This document shows, piece after piece, positions 25,439 through 33,636 of a DNA stretch of 64,000 nt. Position numbers and translations under genes: made by a program. The stretch lies in contig NZ_JBGCVY010000056.1 in NCBI RefSeq assembly GCF_041088075.1, forward strand, positions 1-64,000. Reading direction: 5' to 3'. This DNA is from Mucilaginibacter_A sp041088075 (lineage in GTDB: Bacteria; Bacteroidota; Bacteroidia; Sphingobacteriales; Sphingobacteriaceae). The notes under the pieces are model-generated. The model saw only the letters and a program-made list of their open reading frames with translations. It was not told the origin of the DNA and made no database searches. How positions within the stretch are numbered: position 1 is the first letter of the stretch; every line of letters starts with the position of its first letter.

Positions 25439-26374
25439 ATGAAAAAAACATCAAATATATTTTTAGGTATATTGCTTGTAGCAACTTTTGGTTGTAAAAA
25501 AAGTGTAATTACACAATTTGGCGACGCTGCTTCGGGAACACAAATTAAAATTTTGCATACCGCGCCAGGAACCCCGGCTATAGATGGTTACGTAAACGGA
25601 ACGAAGATCACGCCTAATGCATCGCTTTCTGTTACAGATAATGCATTGGCAACATCAATTACAACTGGTATAATCTATAATTATACAGGATCTTTAGCTA
25701 CCTATCAGGGCCTTTTTCCCGGAAACAATTATGCGGCTGTTGCATCAGGCAGCACAGTTATCAAAATCCAAACATCAACTCCTGCGCCTGCTTTGGTTAG
25801 TCCGCAAACAAACGCACCCGGTACAGTAATTGGTACTGCCACCCAAAATACTATTGACGGTTCGGCTTACTCTGTGTTTGCTTTGGGCTTGCCGGGTTCT
25901 ACAACTTCGCCGCTCGGAATTAAAGTTGTTGAAGATAAGTTTCCAATAGCAAGTGCAGGCAAAGCTTATGTGCGTTTTGCTTACATGGTACCTAATGGTA
26001 AACCTGTAGATGTTTCGGCAACATCTGCTGCAACAGCTACTACCTCAACATTAACTTCTAATATTGCCTATAGTAATGTAAGTGATTTTGTTGCCGTAAA
26101 TGTTAATCCGGCCGGGCTTACCAACTATACTTTCCAAATGTATTTAGCCGGAACAACAACAAAGTTAGGTACAGTTTCTGCAGCAGTATCGCTTGCGCCC
26201 GGCCGTTATTATACCATTATCGGCAGAGGGCTTGCTGCTGATTATGTTGTGCCAGGTGCAGGAATAACGTTAAAAGCCAGCACCAGGCCAACTTTGCCTA
26301 CAACAGACCCAACTACAAAATATCCCGAAATTTATTTTAACCCTGCGGGGATTACTTCTTACACCAACAAGTAA
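25439..26374 (+). CDS. DUF4397-domain lipoprotein
   Basis: The 311-residue protein starts 15 bp after the SusD-like gene, so it belongs to the same operon. Lipoprotein signal: IFLGILLVATFGC (cysteine about residue 19). The body has two similar beta-rich halves of the DUF4397 type: IKILHTAPGTPAIDGYVNGTK and, later, YVRFAYMVPNGKPVDVSAT, with a Ser/Thr-rich linker. Such proteins often accompany SusC/SusD pairs as extra surface lipoproteins; a glycan- or protein-binding role is inferred only. Confidence 0.85.
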   Translation: MKKTSNIFLGILLVATFGCKKSVITQFGDAASGTQIKILHTAPGTPAIDGYVNGTKITPNASLSVTDNALATSITTGIIYNYTGSLATYQGLFPGNNYAAVASGSTVIKIQTSTPAPALVSPQTNAPGTVIGTATQNTIDGSAYSVFALGLPGSTTSPLGIKVVEDKFPIASAGKAYVRFAYMVPNGKPVDVSATSAATATTSTLTSNIAYSNVSDFVAVNVNPAGLTNYTFQMYLAGTTTKLGTVSAAVSLAPGRYYTIIGRGLAADYVVPGAGITLKASTRPTLPTTDPTTKYPEIYFNPAGITSYTNK

Positions 26375-26456
26375 CCCCAATTTTACCATGATAAAAGAAG
26401 CATTGGCCAACTCCCTCTTTTGGAGAGGGTTGGGGTGAGGCTTGATGCTTCTTTTA
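26375..26456. repeat. Compound repeat between convergent genes
   Basis: Right arm CCCCAATTTTACCATGA plus TAAAAGAAGCAT (ending 26403), then the GGAGAGGGTTGGGGTGAGG palindromic repeat (26411-26440), then left arm ATGCTTCTTTTA (26445-26456). The arms point away from each other, opposite to the usual element, as if the GC-rich repeat had joined two half elements. The last arm touches the stop codon of the next gene. Confidence 0.7.
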
Positions 26457-26458
26457 TC

Positions 26459-27049
26459 CTATAAAAACTTGTAGCCCAAACTTAAATGCCACACGTTTTG
26501 GCGCTGGCCATAAGCCGGGTTGATTTCAGTTAGGCCGCCTTCGTAACGTAAATCAACAGAAAATTTTAAAATATCAACACCGGCACCGGCCTGGTAGCCC
26601 AACGTACTGTTGCGGTAATTGCCAAAATCTCGGTAAGCGTTTTGTACGTTTTGGGATAGGTTTTCATTGTTGTCCAAAATGTAGGTGTACATCGGCCCGG
26701 CCATTATCCTGAAATTCAGTTTGCTAAAACCAAACGACTGGCCTAATAAAACCGGTACGTTTAACGTAGTAAACCTGACTTTTCCGCTTTCGGTAACGGT
26801 TTGGTTATTGTATTGAAAATCAAAATTACTGCCCGAACTGCCCAAATAAACTTCCGGCTGCACATAAAACCCTTTTCCGATACGCGACCACAAACCAATT
26901 TGATAGCCGGGAAGCGCAGTCGAATTAATCCTTCCGTCGTTTACACTTAAATGCGAAAAATTGATGCCGCCTTTTACGCCGATGTTAAACTGTGCTTTCG
27001 CGCTAAAACTTAATGCTGCAACCAGCAGGGTGAAAAAATATTTTTTCAT
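26459..27049 (-). CDS. Outer-membrane beta-barrel protein (PorT/OMP_b-brl type)
   Basis: The 196-residue protein starts with ATG 27049 and a clear signal peptide (KKYFFTLLVAALSFSAKAQ); an upstream in-frame start would add 18 unlikely residues. The mature part shows alternating strands with FNIGVKGGINFSHL, FYVQPEVYLGSS, VPVLLGQSF and a final LSLGYKFL, typical of small Bacteroidota barrel proteins. Function unknown beyond outer-membrane location. No operon partner. Confidence 0.85.
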   Translation of the reverse strand: MKKYFFTLLVAALSFSAKAQFNIGVKGGINFSHLSVNDGRINSTALPGYQIGLWSRIGKGFYVQPEVYLGSSGSNFDFQYNNQTVTESGKVRFTTLNVPVLLGQSFGFSKLNFRIMAGPMYTYILDNNENLSQNVQNAYRDFGNYRNSTLGYQAGAGVDILKFSVDLRYEGGLTEINPAYGQRQNVWHLSLGYKFL

Positions 27050-27172
27050 GTTCGTTTTTTGGGGTTTGATTAAATTGGGTTTGTATAGTTTAGCACCAGG
27101 CATTATTTAAAATTGCCGGTACTGTTTTTAAACGCTTAAAATTTGTATTAGGTTTGGATAAAAATTATCGAA

Positions 27173-27388
27173 ATGGCAGAAATCACCATCAGCAATAAAG
27201 ATTGGGAACGCGTTAAAATTAAAGTACAGCGAAAATACAACCGGCTAACCGACGAGCAACTGCAATATACCGAAGGCAACGAAGACGATTTGATCAAACG
27301 AATTATGGCACTTGTTGACCGCGACCGCGAATACGTTGTTTTTACGCTGAAAAAAGCTTTGGTTAATATTGACAATAATCGTTTGTAA
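27173..27388 (+). CDS. Small CsbD-like stress protein (tentative)
   Basis: The 71-residue, highly charged protein resembles the CsbD-like layout: W-x-x-V/I-K-x-K-V/L-x-x-K-Y near the start (DWERVKIKVQRKYNRLTDEQL, residues 10-30), then YTEGNEDDLIKRI. CsbD-like proteins accumulate under stress and have no known biochemical activity. It is followed by a MITE. The call is by pattern only. Confidence 0.6.
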   Translation: MAEITISNKDWERVKIKVQRKYNRLTDEQLQYTEGNEDDLIKRIMALVDRDREYVVFTLKKALVNIDNNRL

Positions 27389-27432
27389 AACCTGTTTTTT
27401 GTAAAGCGACAAGCATTATTTCTGCTAAATTA

Positions 27433-27592
27433 GAGCCAATTTAAATTTATACAAGAAAAAATGCGATGCTTCTTTTATGCCCATAAATTCTGTGTTGGAT
27501 ATTATACCGGCACAGAAACCGCAAAGAAGTCAATGATTTTTAGGTGGTAAAAGAAGCATGTGAAATGCATTGAACAAAATTTAAACAGGTTT
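27433..27592. mobile_element. MITE, family A, upstream of the S41 protease gene
   Basis: Left end GAGCCAATTTAAATTT (27433) and right end AAATTTAAACAGGTTT (ending 27592), flanked on both sides by TTA (27430-27432, 27593-27595). Inner pair: ATGCTTCTTTTATGCCC at 27466 and AGGTGGTAAAAGAAGCAT ending 27559. It is 160 bp. Its interior (for example CAATGATTTTTAGG before the right arm) closely matches the copy at 23672. Confidence 0.8.
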
Positions 27593-27613
27593 TTAGGTTC
27601 AGAATCAATTTGT

Positions 27614-29359
27614 ATGAGAAAGCATCGTGTAGAGTTTGGCAGGCGTAAAAAAACAGTTATTGGCTGCGGGCTGTTTCTTCTGGCTATAACGGGCTGGGGT
27701 TTTCAGGAAGACCTTTTCCAGGTGGCCAAAAACCTGGATATTTTTGCCACGGTTTATAAAGAGGTCAACATCAATTATGTGGACGAGATCAACTCCACCA
27801 AACTCGTTAAAAGAGGTTTGGATGCGATGATGGAAAGCCTGGACCCATACACCGAGTTTGTGCCCGAATCAGAAATTGAAGATTACAAGCTGCATTACAT
27901 CAGCACGCAATATGGCGGCATCGGTGCGGGCGTTTACAACCGCAACAAAAAGGTCATCATTTCGCAATTGTTTGAAGGCTACCCGGCACAAAAAGCAGAC
28001 GTTCGGGTAGGCGATGAAGTATTAAAAATCAACGATGTTGACCTGAACGGAAAAACCAGCGACGAAGTAAGCGCTTTGCTGAAAGGCGCAAAAGGCGGCG
28101 TGGTAAAACTGCTGGTAAAACGCGAAAACGTAGCGCAACCGATTGTAAAGAATTTGCTTCGCGAAGAAATAAAACAACCCAACGTGCCTTACCACGGGAT
28201 GTTGAAAAGCGGTATCGGCTACATCAAGCTGGACAAATTTTTGGAAAACTCTGCCCAGGAAGTGCAGGATGCTTTGCTCGACCTCAAAAAAAACAACCCG
28301 AAAGGCATTGTGCTGGATTTGCGCTACAATGGCGGCGGGATTTTGCAGGAAGCCGTTAAAATTGTCAATTTTTTTGTGCCAAAAGGAGTAGAGGTGGTGG
28401 CGCAAAAAGGCAAAGTGAAAGAGAAAAACAACATTTACTACACGCAAAATACACCGATAGAAACCGAACTGCCGCTGGTGGTTTTGGTAAACGGACGTTC
28501 GGCCTCCGCATCAGAAATTGTGGCTGGTGCTTTGCAGGATCTGGACCGCGCCGTTATCATTGGGCAGCGCAGTTACGGCAAAGGCCTGGTGCAGCAAACC
28601 TTTAGTATGCCGTACAACAGTTTGGTCAAAATCACCATTTCTAAATATTATGTCCCTTCGGGCAGGTGTATCCAGGCGATTGATTATACCCATCGGAAAG
28701 AAGACGGATCGGTGGTGAAAGTAGCCGATTCGCTTATCCACGAATTCAAAACCAAAAACGGACGTTCGGTTTACGATGGCAGCGGCATTTACCCTGATGT
28801 GCCGGTGAAACAGGAACTTCCGGCCAATATCACCCATGCGTTGGTCAACAAAATGCTGATTTTTAATTACGCCAACAATTACCGCAACACCCACAACCAG
28901 TTGTCTTCGCCCGATAATTTTAGTTTGAGCGATGCCGATTATGCCGATTTTATAAAGTACTTATCGGGCAAAGATTACAGCTACAGCACGCAAACCGAGC
29001 GTTTGCTTACGGATTTAAAAATCATTGCCGACCGCGAAAAGCAAATGGGCGAGATCAAAAACGAGTACGAAGCTTTGAAAACCAAACTGGCCGCGAGCAA
29101 AAAGAACGATTTGGTGCAGCATCAGGCCGAAATCAAAAAAGTGTTGGAAAGCGAATTGGTTACGCGTTATTATTACGAAAAAGGCCGTATCGAAAACAGT
29201 TTTAAGTTTGATAAAGAACTGGAAGCCGCCACACAAGTCATCCAAAACAAGCCCGAACTGGCTTCGATTTTAAAAGGCGAAGGCAGCCACAAAGTAATCG
29301 GCAAACCGATTGCCGCGCTGGCCGCAAAAACCCCCGCAACAGACGACGAGGAACATTAG
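27614..29359 (+). CDS. S41-family C-terminal processing peptidase
   Basis: The 581-residue protein uses ATG 27614; an in-frame GTG at 27560 lies inside the MITE and is rejected. An N-terminal membrane/signal segment (TVIGCGLFLLAITGWGF, about residues 12-28) is followed by a PDZ domain (about 95-180, GGIGAGVYNRNKKVIISQLFEG split over its first strand) and the S41 core: LDLRYNGGGILQEAV, catalytic Ser in NGRSASASEIVAG (near residue 296) and Lys in YGKGLVQQ. A helical C-terminal extension of about 150 residues follows. It cleaves proteins at their C-termini in the periplasm. A strong hairpin starts 1 bp after the stop codon. Confidence 0.93.
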   Translation: MRKHRVEFGRRKKTVIGCGLFLLAITGWGFQEDLFQVAKNLDIFATVYKEVNINYVDEINSTKLVKRGLDAMMESLDPYTEFVPESEIEDYKLHYISTQYGGIGAGVYNRNKKVIISQLFEGYPAQKADVRVGDEVLKINDVDLNGKTSDEVSALLKGAKGGVVKLLVKRENVAQPIVKNLLREEIKQPNVPYHGMLKSGIGYIKLDKFLENSAQEVQDALLDLKKNNPKGIVLDLRYNGGGILQEAVKIVNFFVPKGVEVVAQKGKVKEKNNIYYTQNTPIETELPLVVLVNGRSASASEIVAGALQDLDRAVIIGQRSYGKGLVQQTFSMPYNSLVKITISKYYVPSGRCIQAIDYTHRKEDGSVVKVADSLIHEFKTKNGRSVYDGSGIYPDVPVKQELPANITHALVNKMLIFNYANNYRNTHNQLSSPDNFSLSDADYADFIKYLSGKDYSYSTQTERLLTDLKIIADREKQMGEIKNEYEALKTKLAASKKNDLVQHQAEIKKVLESELVTRYYYEKGRIENSFKFDKELEAATQVIQNKPELASILKGEGSHKVIGKPIAALAAKTPATDDEEH

Positions 29360-29360
29360 C

Positions 29361-29429
29361 ATGCTTCTTTTATCGGCATAAAATTGGTATTGCTTTTTAA
29401 CACTAATTTTATGCCGATAAAAGAAGCAT
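29361..29429. terminator. Perfect repeat-derived hairpin right after the S41 gene
   Basis: Arms ATGCTTCTTTTATCGGCATA AAATT and AATTTTATGCC GATAAAAGAAGCAT (25 bp each, shown in pieces) are fully complementary around a short spacer, starting 1 bp after the stop codon at 29359. The position suggests the dispersed element serves as transcription terminator here. Confidence 0.7.
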
Positions 29430-29446
29430 CAGCCAAACTTTGCAAT

Positions 29447-29678
29447 GAAGTTGTTTAAACTTATTTCCAGGTGCTTCTTTTATCGGGCAATAATTAAGGT
29501 CATCCCCCTGGCCCCCTTCAAAGGGGGAAAAGGGCCATGGCGCATATTTTTCTTTTGCCGAAATTTCTAAATTTTAGAAAGGTAGGCGACATGCTTCCCC
29601 CTTTGAAGGGGGTTAGGGGGATGAATTGATGTCGTTGTAAATAGCCTTATTCTAACAAAAATAAGTTTTAAACAACTT
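29447..29678. mobile_element. Composite family B element with a nested GC-rich repeat
   Basis: Outer ends GAAGTTGTTTAAACTTATT (29447) and AATAAGTTTTAAACAACTT (ending 29678). Inside are one arm GTGCTTCTTTTATCGGG (29471) and a second inverted pair, CATCCCCCTGGCCCCCTTC (29501) facing GAAGGGGGTTAGGGGGATG (ending 29623), each with its own CCCCCTTTGAAGGGGG palindrome. The GC-rich unit appears inserted into the MITE. No gene in 29360-29729. Confidence 0.65.
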
Positions 29679-29729
29679 GCAAAAGGTTTTTGCAGATAAA
29701 AATTTAAACGGTTTCAATCAGTTTAAAAC

Positions 29730-30539
29730 TCACTTTTCAACAACTTTAGCAATCGCTTTTCCCCACAAAACACCTAATTTTTGTGCGCCTTGTTCATTGG
29801 GGTGAAGATAGAAAATGCCTTGCTGGCCGTTTTCGTGCTGCATCAATTGTTCGTGCCGCTTTTTAAACTGGTTAAAGCCTTTTTTATCGCCCAAAAATAC
29901 CTGCTTAGGGTTTGTTTTAGCGTAACTTTTAACCAACGAATGGATTTCGGGGAAATAGCTTTGCAATCGTTTCAAGCCTTCCGCTAAATATTGCGACCGG
30001 TTGTAAGTGTTCGGGCTATACCACAAAGGGCGGTGCAAGATGATTTTGCATTTCGGGAAATCGAGCAAAAGCTGGTCGGCAATCGCTTTTAAATTTTGAT
30101 AATAGTTTTCGGGCGAAACCGGTGCGCCGTTCGGGCCTTTCACCGCGCTGTCGTTCGTGCCCAAATCAATCGAAAAAACAAGTTGTGCATTTGTGTTTTC
30201 AAACCCACGGGCAGCTTGCTCTACCTGGTTAAAGGAACGTGTTCCGGGTGAAAAATCAACCGTTGTAAAGCCGCTTATGCCCTGGTTCGAAAAATTTACC
30301 TCGCCAGTTTGCGCTTGCTGCTTTAAAAAATCAACCGCAAAAACTGGCGGAGCCATTGTTTTAAAGTCTTTTAATCCTGCGCCATGCGTAATGCTGTTGC
30401 CAATAAAAACGATATTTAAGTTTGACTTTGCCGGGTTTTGCGCACTTAAAAAAGGGGCATAAAAACAGTATGCCATCAGCAAAAGCCAAACCGCAATGCT
30501 TCTTTTACCGGTACTTTTTTGGCGGGTTATTCTTTCCAT
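29730..30539 (-). CDS. SGNH/GDSL-family hydrolase (secreted)
   Basis: The 269-residue protein (ATG 30539) has an N-terminal signal segment (VWLLLMAYCFYAPFLSAQ). Block I is IGNSITHGAG with the nucleophile Ser (about residues 45-54), block III is SIDLGTNDS, and the C-terminal block V is LHPNEQGAQKLG with the catalytic His. It would hydrolyse an ester or acetyl group on an extracytoplasmic substrate, perhaps a glycan; the substrate is unknown. The start overlaps the 3' end of the S9 peptidase gene by 13 bp, so the two are co-transcribed. The signal-peptide region contains two copies of the dispersed motif (30460 ATACTGTTTTTA variant, 30496 ATGCTTCTTTTA). Confidence 0.85.
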   Translation of the reverse strand: MERITRQKSTGKRSIAVWLLLMAYCFYAPFLSAQNPAKSNLNIVFIGNSITHGAGLKDFKTMAPPVFAVDFLKQQAQTGEVNFSNQGISGFTTVDFSPGTRSFNQVEQAARGFENTNAQLVFSIDLGTNDSAVKGPNGAPVSPENYYQNLKAIADQLLLDFPKCKIILHRPLWYSPNTYNRSQYLAEGLKRLQSYFPEIHSLVKSYAKTNPKQVFLGDKKGFNQFKKRHEQLMQHENGQQGIFYLHPNEQGAQKLGVLWGKAIAKVVEK

Positions 30540-32584
30540 TTGATATTCATGTTCCAAAGCATAAACGCCCATTTGTCCGTTTCCTGGCTGATGATTTGCG
30601 CGGTAGAACGACCGGCGCCATGCCCGGCTTTGGTTTCGATTCGGATTAAAACCGGCGCTTCGCCTTGCTGAACTTCCTGCAAACGCGCGGCAAATTTAAA
30701 AGAATGCGCAGGAACCACGCGGTCGTCATGGTCTGCCGTGGTAACCATCGTTGCCGGATAAGCTGCCGGTTTTAAAGCATGGTAAGGCGAGTACCGGTAC
30801 AAATAAGCAAACATTTCTTCGGATTCTTCTGCTGTTCCGTAATCATAACTCCAACCTGCACCGGCCGTAAATTTATGGTAACGCAGCATATCCAACACGC
30901 CAACTGCCGGGAAAGCTACTTTGCACAAATCCGGCCGCTGCGTTATGGTTGCGCCAACCAGCAAACCGCCGTTGGAACCGCCTGCAATCGCCAAAAATTC
31001 GGGAGAAGTATATTGGTTTTGGAAAAGATATTCGGCAGCGGCCATAAAATCATCAAACACGTTTTGCTTGTTCATTTTAGTTCCGGCCAGGTGCCAGTTC
31101 TCGCCGTACTCGCCGCCGCCGCGCAAATTTGGTACGGCGTAAATTCCGCCTTGTTCCAGCAAAATAATGTTAGAAGTACTAAAAGCTGGTGTTAAATTCA
31201 CCCCAAAACCACCGTAAGCATACAGCAAGGTTGGATTTTTGCCATTAAAAACAGTGTCCTTTTTGTAAGTGATGATCATCGGAATTTGCGTTCCGTCTTT
31301 CGAAGGATAAAAAACCTGTTTCGATTCGTACAGTTCTGGCTCAAACTCCACGCCCGATTTTTTATACAATTCCGAATCTCCGGAAGCAATATTGTACTTA
31401 AAAATGGTGGACGGATAGACGTAAGAAGTGAACGTGTAATACGTTTCCCTGTCCTCTTTTTTCGCGCTGAAACCACCGGCCGTACCAACTGCTGGCAACT
31501 CAATTTGGTGCTCCAATTTGCCGTTCATGTCGTACTGCAAAATCAGCGAAGTGGCATCTTTTAAATACTCGGCAAAAAGCTTTCCGCCGCCGGTAGAAAT
31601 GTTCAAAACGTTTGCTGTTTCTGCAATTAAATCCTGCCAGTTTTCCGGTTTTGGGTTGGAAGCATCAACCGTAATTAGTTTATAATTTGGCGCATTCAAA
31701 TTAGTGAAAATGAACAACTTGCCGCCTTCATTATCCACAATTTCCTGTTCACTGTCGAAGTTATCAACCACGTTCATCAAACTGCTTTCCGGCTTGGATA
31801 AATCCTGCAAATACAGTTCATTGCCCGTAGTGCTGTTTGCTGCGGAGATAACCAAAAAACGTTCGTCTTCCGTTAGATAAGCGCCAACATACCGGCGCGG
31901 TGTTTCTGCTCCGCCAAAAACCAGTTCATCTTCAGCTTGCGGCGTATTTAATTTGTGGTAAAAAAGCTGATGGTGTTGTGTTAATCCGGCCAACGCGCTG
32001 CCTTTTTTCGGCTTTTCGTAACTGCTGTAATAAAAACCTGCGTTGCCTTTCCAAGCTAGGCCGGAGAACTTGACATCCACCAACGTATCGCCAATAACGG
32101 TTTTATTTTCCGTGGAAATCACGATCACTTTACGCCAGTCGGAACCGCCTTCCGAGATTTGGTAAGCCGCCAAACTGCCGTCTTTGCTAAAACTGATGCC
32201 GCCCAAAGAAGTGGTTCCATCCGTAGAAAAAGTATTCGGGTCGAGAAAAACCTCCGGCTTATTTTGCCCCAACTGCTGGTACAAAACCGACTGGCTTTGC
32301 AAACCATTATTTTTGTAGAAATACGTGTATTTTCCCTCGGTAAAAGGAGCACTGTATTTTTCGTAGTTCCACAGCTTTTGCAGTTTTTTGTAAATCGCTT
32401 CGCGGAAAGGAATTTGCGCCAAATACTGCTGCGTTACCTCGTTTTCGGCTTGCACCCAGGCTTTGGTTTCTTCGGATTGATCGTCTTCCAGCCAGCGGTA
32501 AGGATCGGGAACTTCTGTTGCGAAGTAATCATCGGTAACATTTCCTTTTGCGGTTAGCGGGTAATGCAGCGTTTTTGTATTCAT
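30527..32584 (-). CDS. S9-family prolyl oligopeptidase
   Basis: The 685-residue protein without a signal peptide has an N-terminal seven-bladed propeller (about residues 70-400, starting after the typical PYRWLEDDQSEETKAWVQAE). It also has an alpha/beta hydrolase domain with nucleophile GGSNGGLLVGA (Ser near residue 533), Asp in DHDDRVVPAHS and His in KAGHGAG. It cleaves short peptides after proline, in cytoplasm or periplasm. The downstream SGNH hydrolase overlaps its end. Confidence 0.95.
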   Translation of the reverse strand: MNTKTLHYPLTAKGNVTDDYFATEVPDPYRWLEDDQSEETKAWVQAENEVTQQYLAQIPFREAIYKKLQKLWNYEKYSAPFTEGKYTYFYKNNGLQSQSVLYQQLGQNKPEVFLDPNTFSTDGTTSLGGISFSKDGSLAAYQISEGGSDWRKVIVISTENKTVIGDTLVDVKFSGLAWKGNAGFYYSSYEKPKKGSALAGLTQHHQLFYHKLNTPQAEDELVFGGAETPRRYVGAYLTEDERFLVISAANSTTGNELYLQDLSKPESSLMNVVDNFDSEQEIVDNEGGKLFIFTNLNAPNYKLITVDASNPKPENWQDLIAETANVLNISTGGGKLFAEYLKDATSLILQYDMNGKLEHQIELPAVGTAGGFSAKKEDRETYYTFTSYVYPSTIFKYNIASGDSELYKKSGVEFEPELYESKQVFYPSKDGTQIPMIITYKKDTVFNGKNPTLLYAYGGFGVNLTPAFSTSNIILLEQGGIYAVPNLRGGGEYGENWHLAGTKMNKQNVFDDFMAAAEYLFQNQYTSPEFLAIAGGSNGGLLVGATITQRPDLCKVAFPAVGVLDMLRYHKFTAGAGWSYDYGTAEESEEMFAYLYRYSPYHALKPAAYPATMVTTADHDDRVVPAHSFKFAARLQEVQQGEAPVLIRIETKAGHGAGRSTAQIISQETDKWAFMLWNMNIKWKE

Positions 32585-32648
32585 GTTTTTATGCGGATAG
32601 AACCGGATAACGGTTAAGCTAAATAACTATTTTTGATTGTAATTTGAC

Positions 32649-32692
32649 ATACTGTTTTTACCGGTATAAAATTGGTGTGGTAAAAACAGCAT
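32649..32692. repeat. 44 bp inverted-repeat element, ACTGTTTTTA variant
   Basis: ATACTGTTTTTACC (32649) faces GGTAAAAACAGCAT (ending 32692) around a GGTATAAAATTGGTGT centre. It lies between the divergent S9 and LpxH genes, so the promoters of both must lie close by. Confidence 0.8.
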
Positions 32693-32737
32693 TGGCACAT
32701 TTCCCAATCACTTGCTTTTTACTGTATTTTTGCTGCC

Positions 32738-33526
32738 ATGGCCGTTCGCGATAAATTGTATTTTGCTTCCGATTTCCATTTGGGCGTTCCAAATTACGAG
32801 ACTTCGCGCAAGCGGGAAGATTTGCTGGTGCGCTGGCTGGATTTTGTGGGGAACGATGCGGCCGAAATTTTTTTAATGGGCGATGTTTTTGATTTTTGGT
32901 TCGAATATAAAACCGTAGTGCCCAAAGGTTATGTCCGTTTTTTAGGGAAACTGGCCGAACTTTCGGATGCCGGTGTAAAGCTGTACTTTTTTAAAGGCAA
33001 CCACGATATGTGGATGTTCGAATATCTGAAAACAGAATTGGGCGCAGCCATCATCAGCAACGAACTGGAAATTAAACGCAACGGCAAAAAGTTTTTCCTG
33101 CATCATGGCGATGGTTTGGGTCCGGGCGACCAGTTTTATAAACTATTGAAGTGGTTTTTCAGAAGTAAAGTTTGCCAGTGGCTTTTTGCACGTTTGCATC
33201 CAAATTTGGGTGTAACTATTGCTTCTAAATGGAGCCGTAAAAGCAGGATCATCAACGAAAAAGAGGAAGAATCCAAGCCCGGACAGCAGGAATGGCTGGT
33301 TACTTTTTGCAAGGAAGTTTTAAAAACGCGCTATTACGATTATATGGTGTTTGGGCATCGGCATTTGCCTTTGGACATCCAACTCAACCCAAAAAGTCGT
33401 TACATTAATCTGGGCGAATGGGTTTACCACAAAACCTATGCTGTTTTTACCGGTGAAAAATTGGAGTTGAAGTATTTTGAGAAGGAAGATTCGGAATCAT
33501 CCCAAATTTCAAACACAAGCTTTTAG
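32738..33526 (+). CDS. lpxH: UDP-2,3-diacylglucosamine diphosphatase (LpxH-like)
   Basis: The 262-residue calcineurin-like metallophosphoesterase carries the metal ligands in order: FASDFHLG (about 10-17), GDVFDFWFEY (about 47-56), KGNHDMW (about 86-92), LHHGDGLGPGD and FGHRHLP (about 205-211). This layout and length fit LpxH-type enzymes that cleave UDP-2,3-diacylglucosamine to lipid X in lipid A synthesis at the inner membrane. The in-gene sequence ATGCTGTTTTTACCGGTGAA (33438) resembles a whole repeat arm. The next gene is prfA, 110 bp downstream. Confidence 0.9.
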   Translation: MAVRDKLYFASDFHLGVPNYETSRKREDLLVRWLDFVGNDAAEIFLMGDVFDFWFEYKTVVPKGYVRFLGKLAELSDAGVKLYFFKGNHDMWMFEYLKTELGAAIISNELEIKRNGKKFFLHHGDGLGPGDQFYKLLKWFFRSKVCQWLFARLHPNLGVTIASKWSRKSRIINEKEEESKPGQQEWLVTFCKEVLKTRYYDYMVFGHRHLPLDIQLNPKSRYINLGEWVYHKTYAVFTGEKLELKYFEKEDSESSQISNTSF

Positions 33527-33568
33527 GATCAGCCCCAATAAATTTGTTTAAAAGCCGTATTTTTGCCC

Positions 33569-33582
33569 GATAAAAGAAGCAT
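33569..33582. repeat. Single repeat arm between lpxH and prfA
   Basis: GATAAAAGAAGCAT, preceded by AATTTGTTTAAAAGCCG, which resembles the outer end of the family B elements. It is possibly the remains of a MITE. Confidence 0.55.
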
Positions 33583-33636
33583 TGCCAATCTGAATAGCAG
33601 GATTAGCGGCACAAGCTTCCGTCTTCAAAAAACAAT

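Noticed and set aside
27560..27613. GTG start giving an 18-residue N-terminal extension of the S41 peptidase
   Set aside because: The extension is encoded by the right end of a MITE; ATG 27614 gives a normal signal/anchor sequence.
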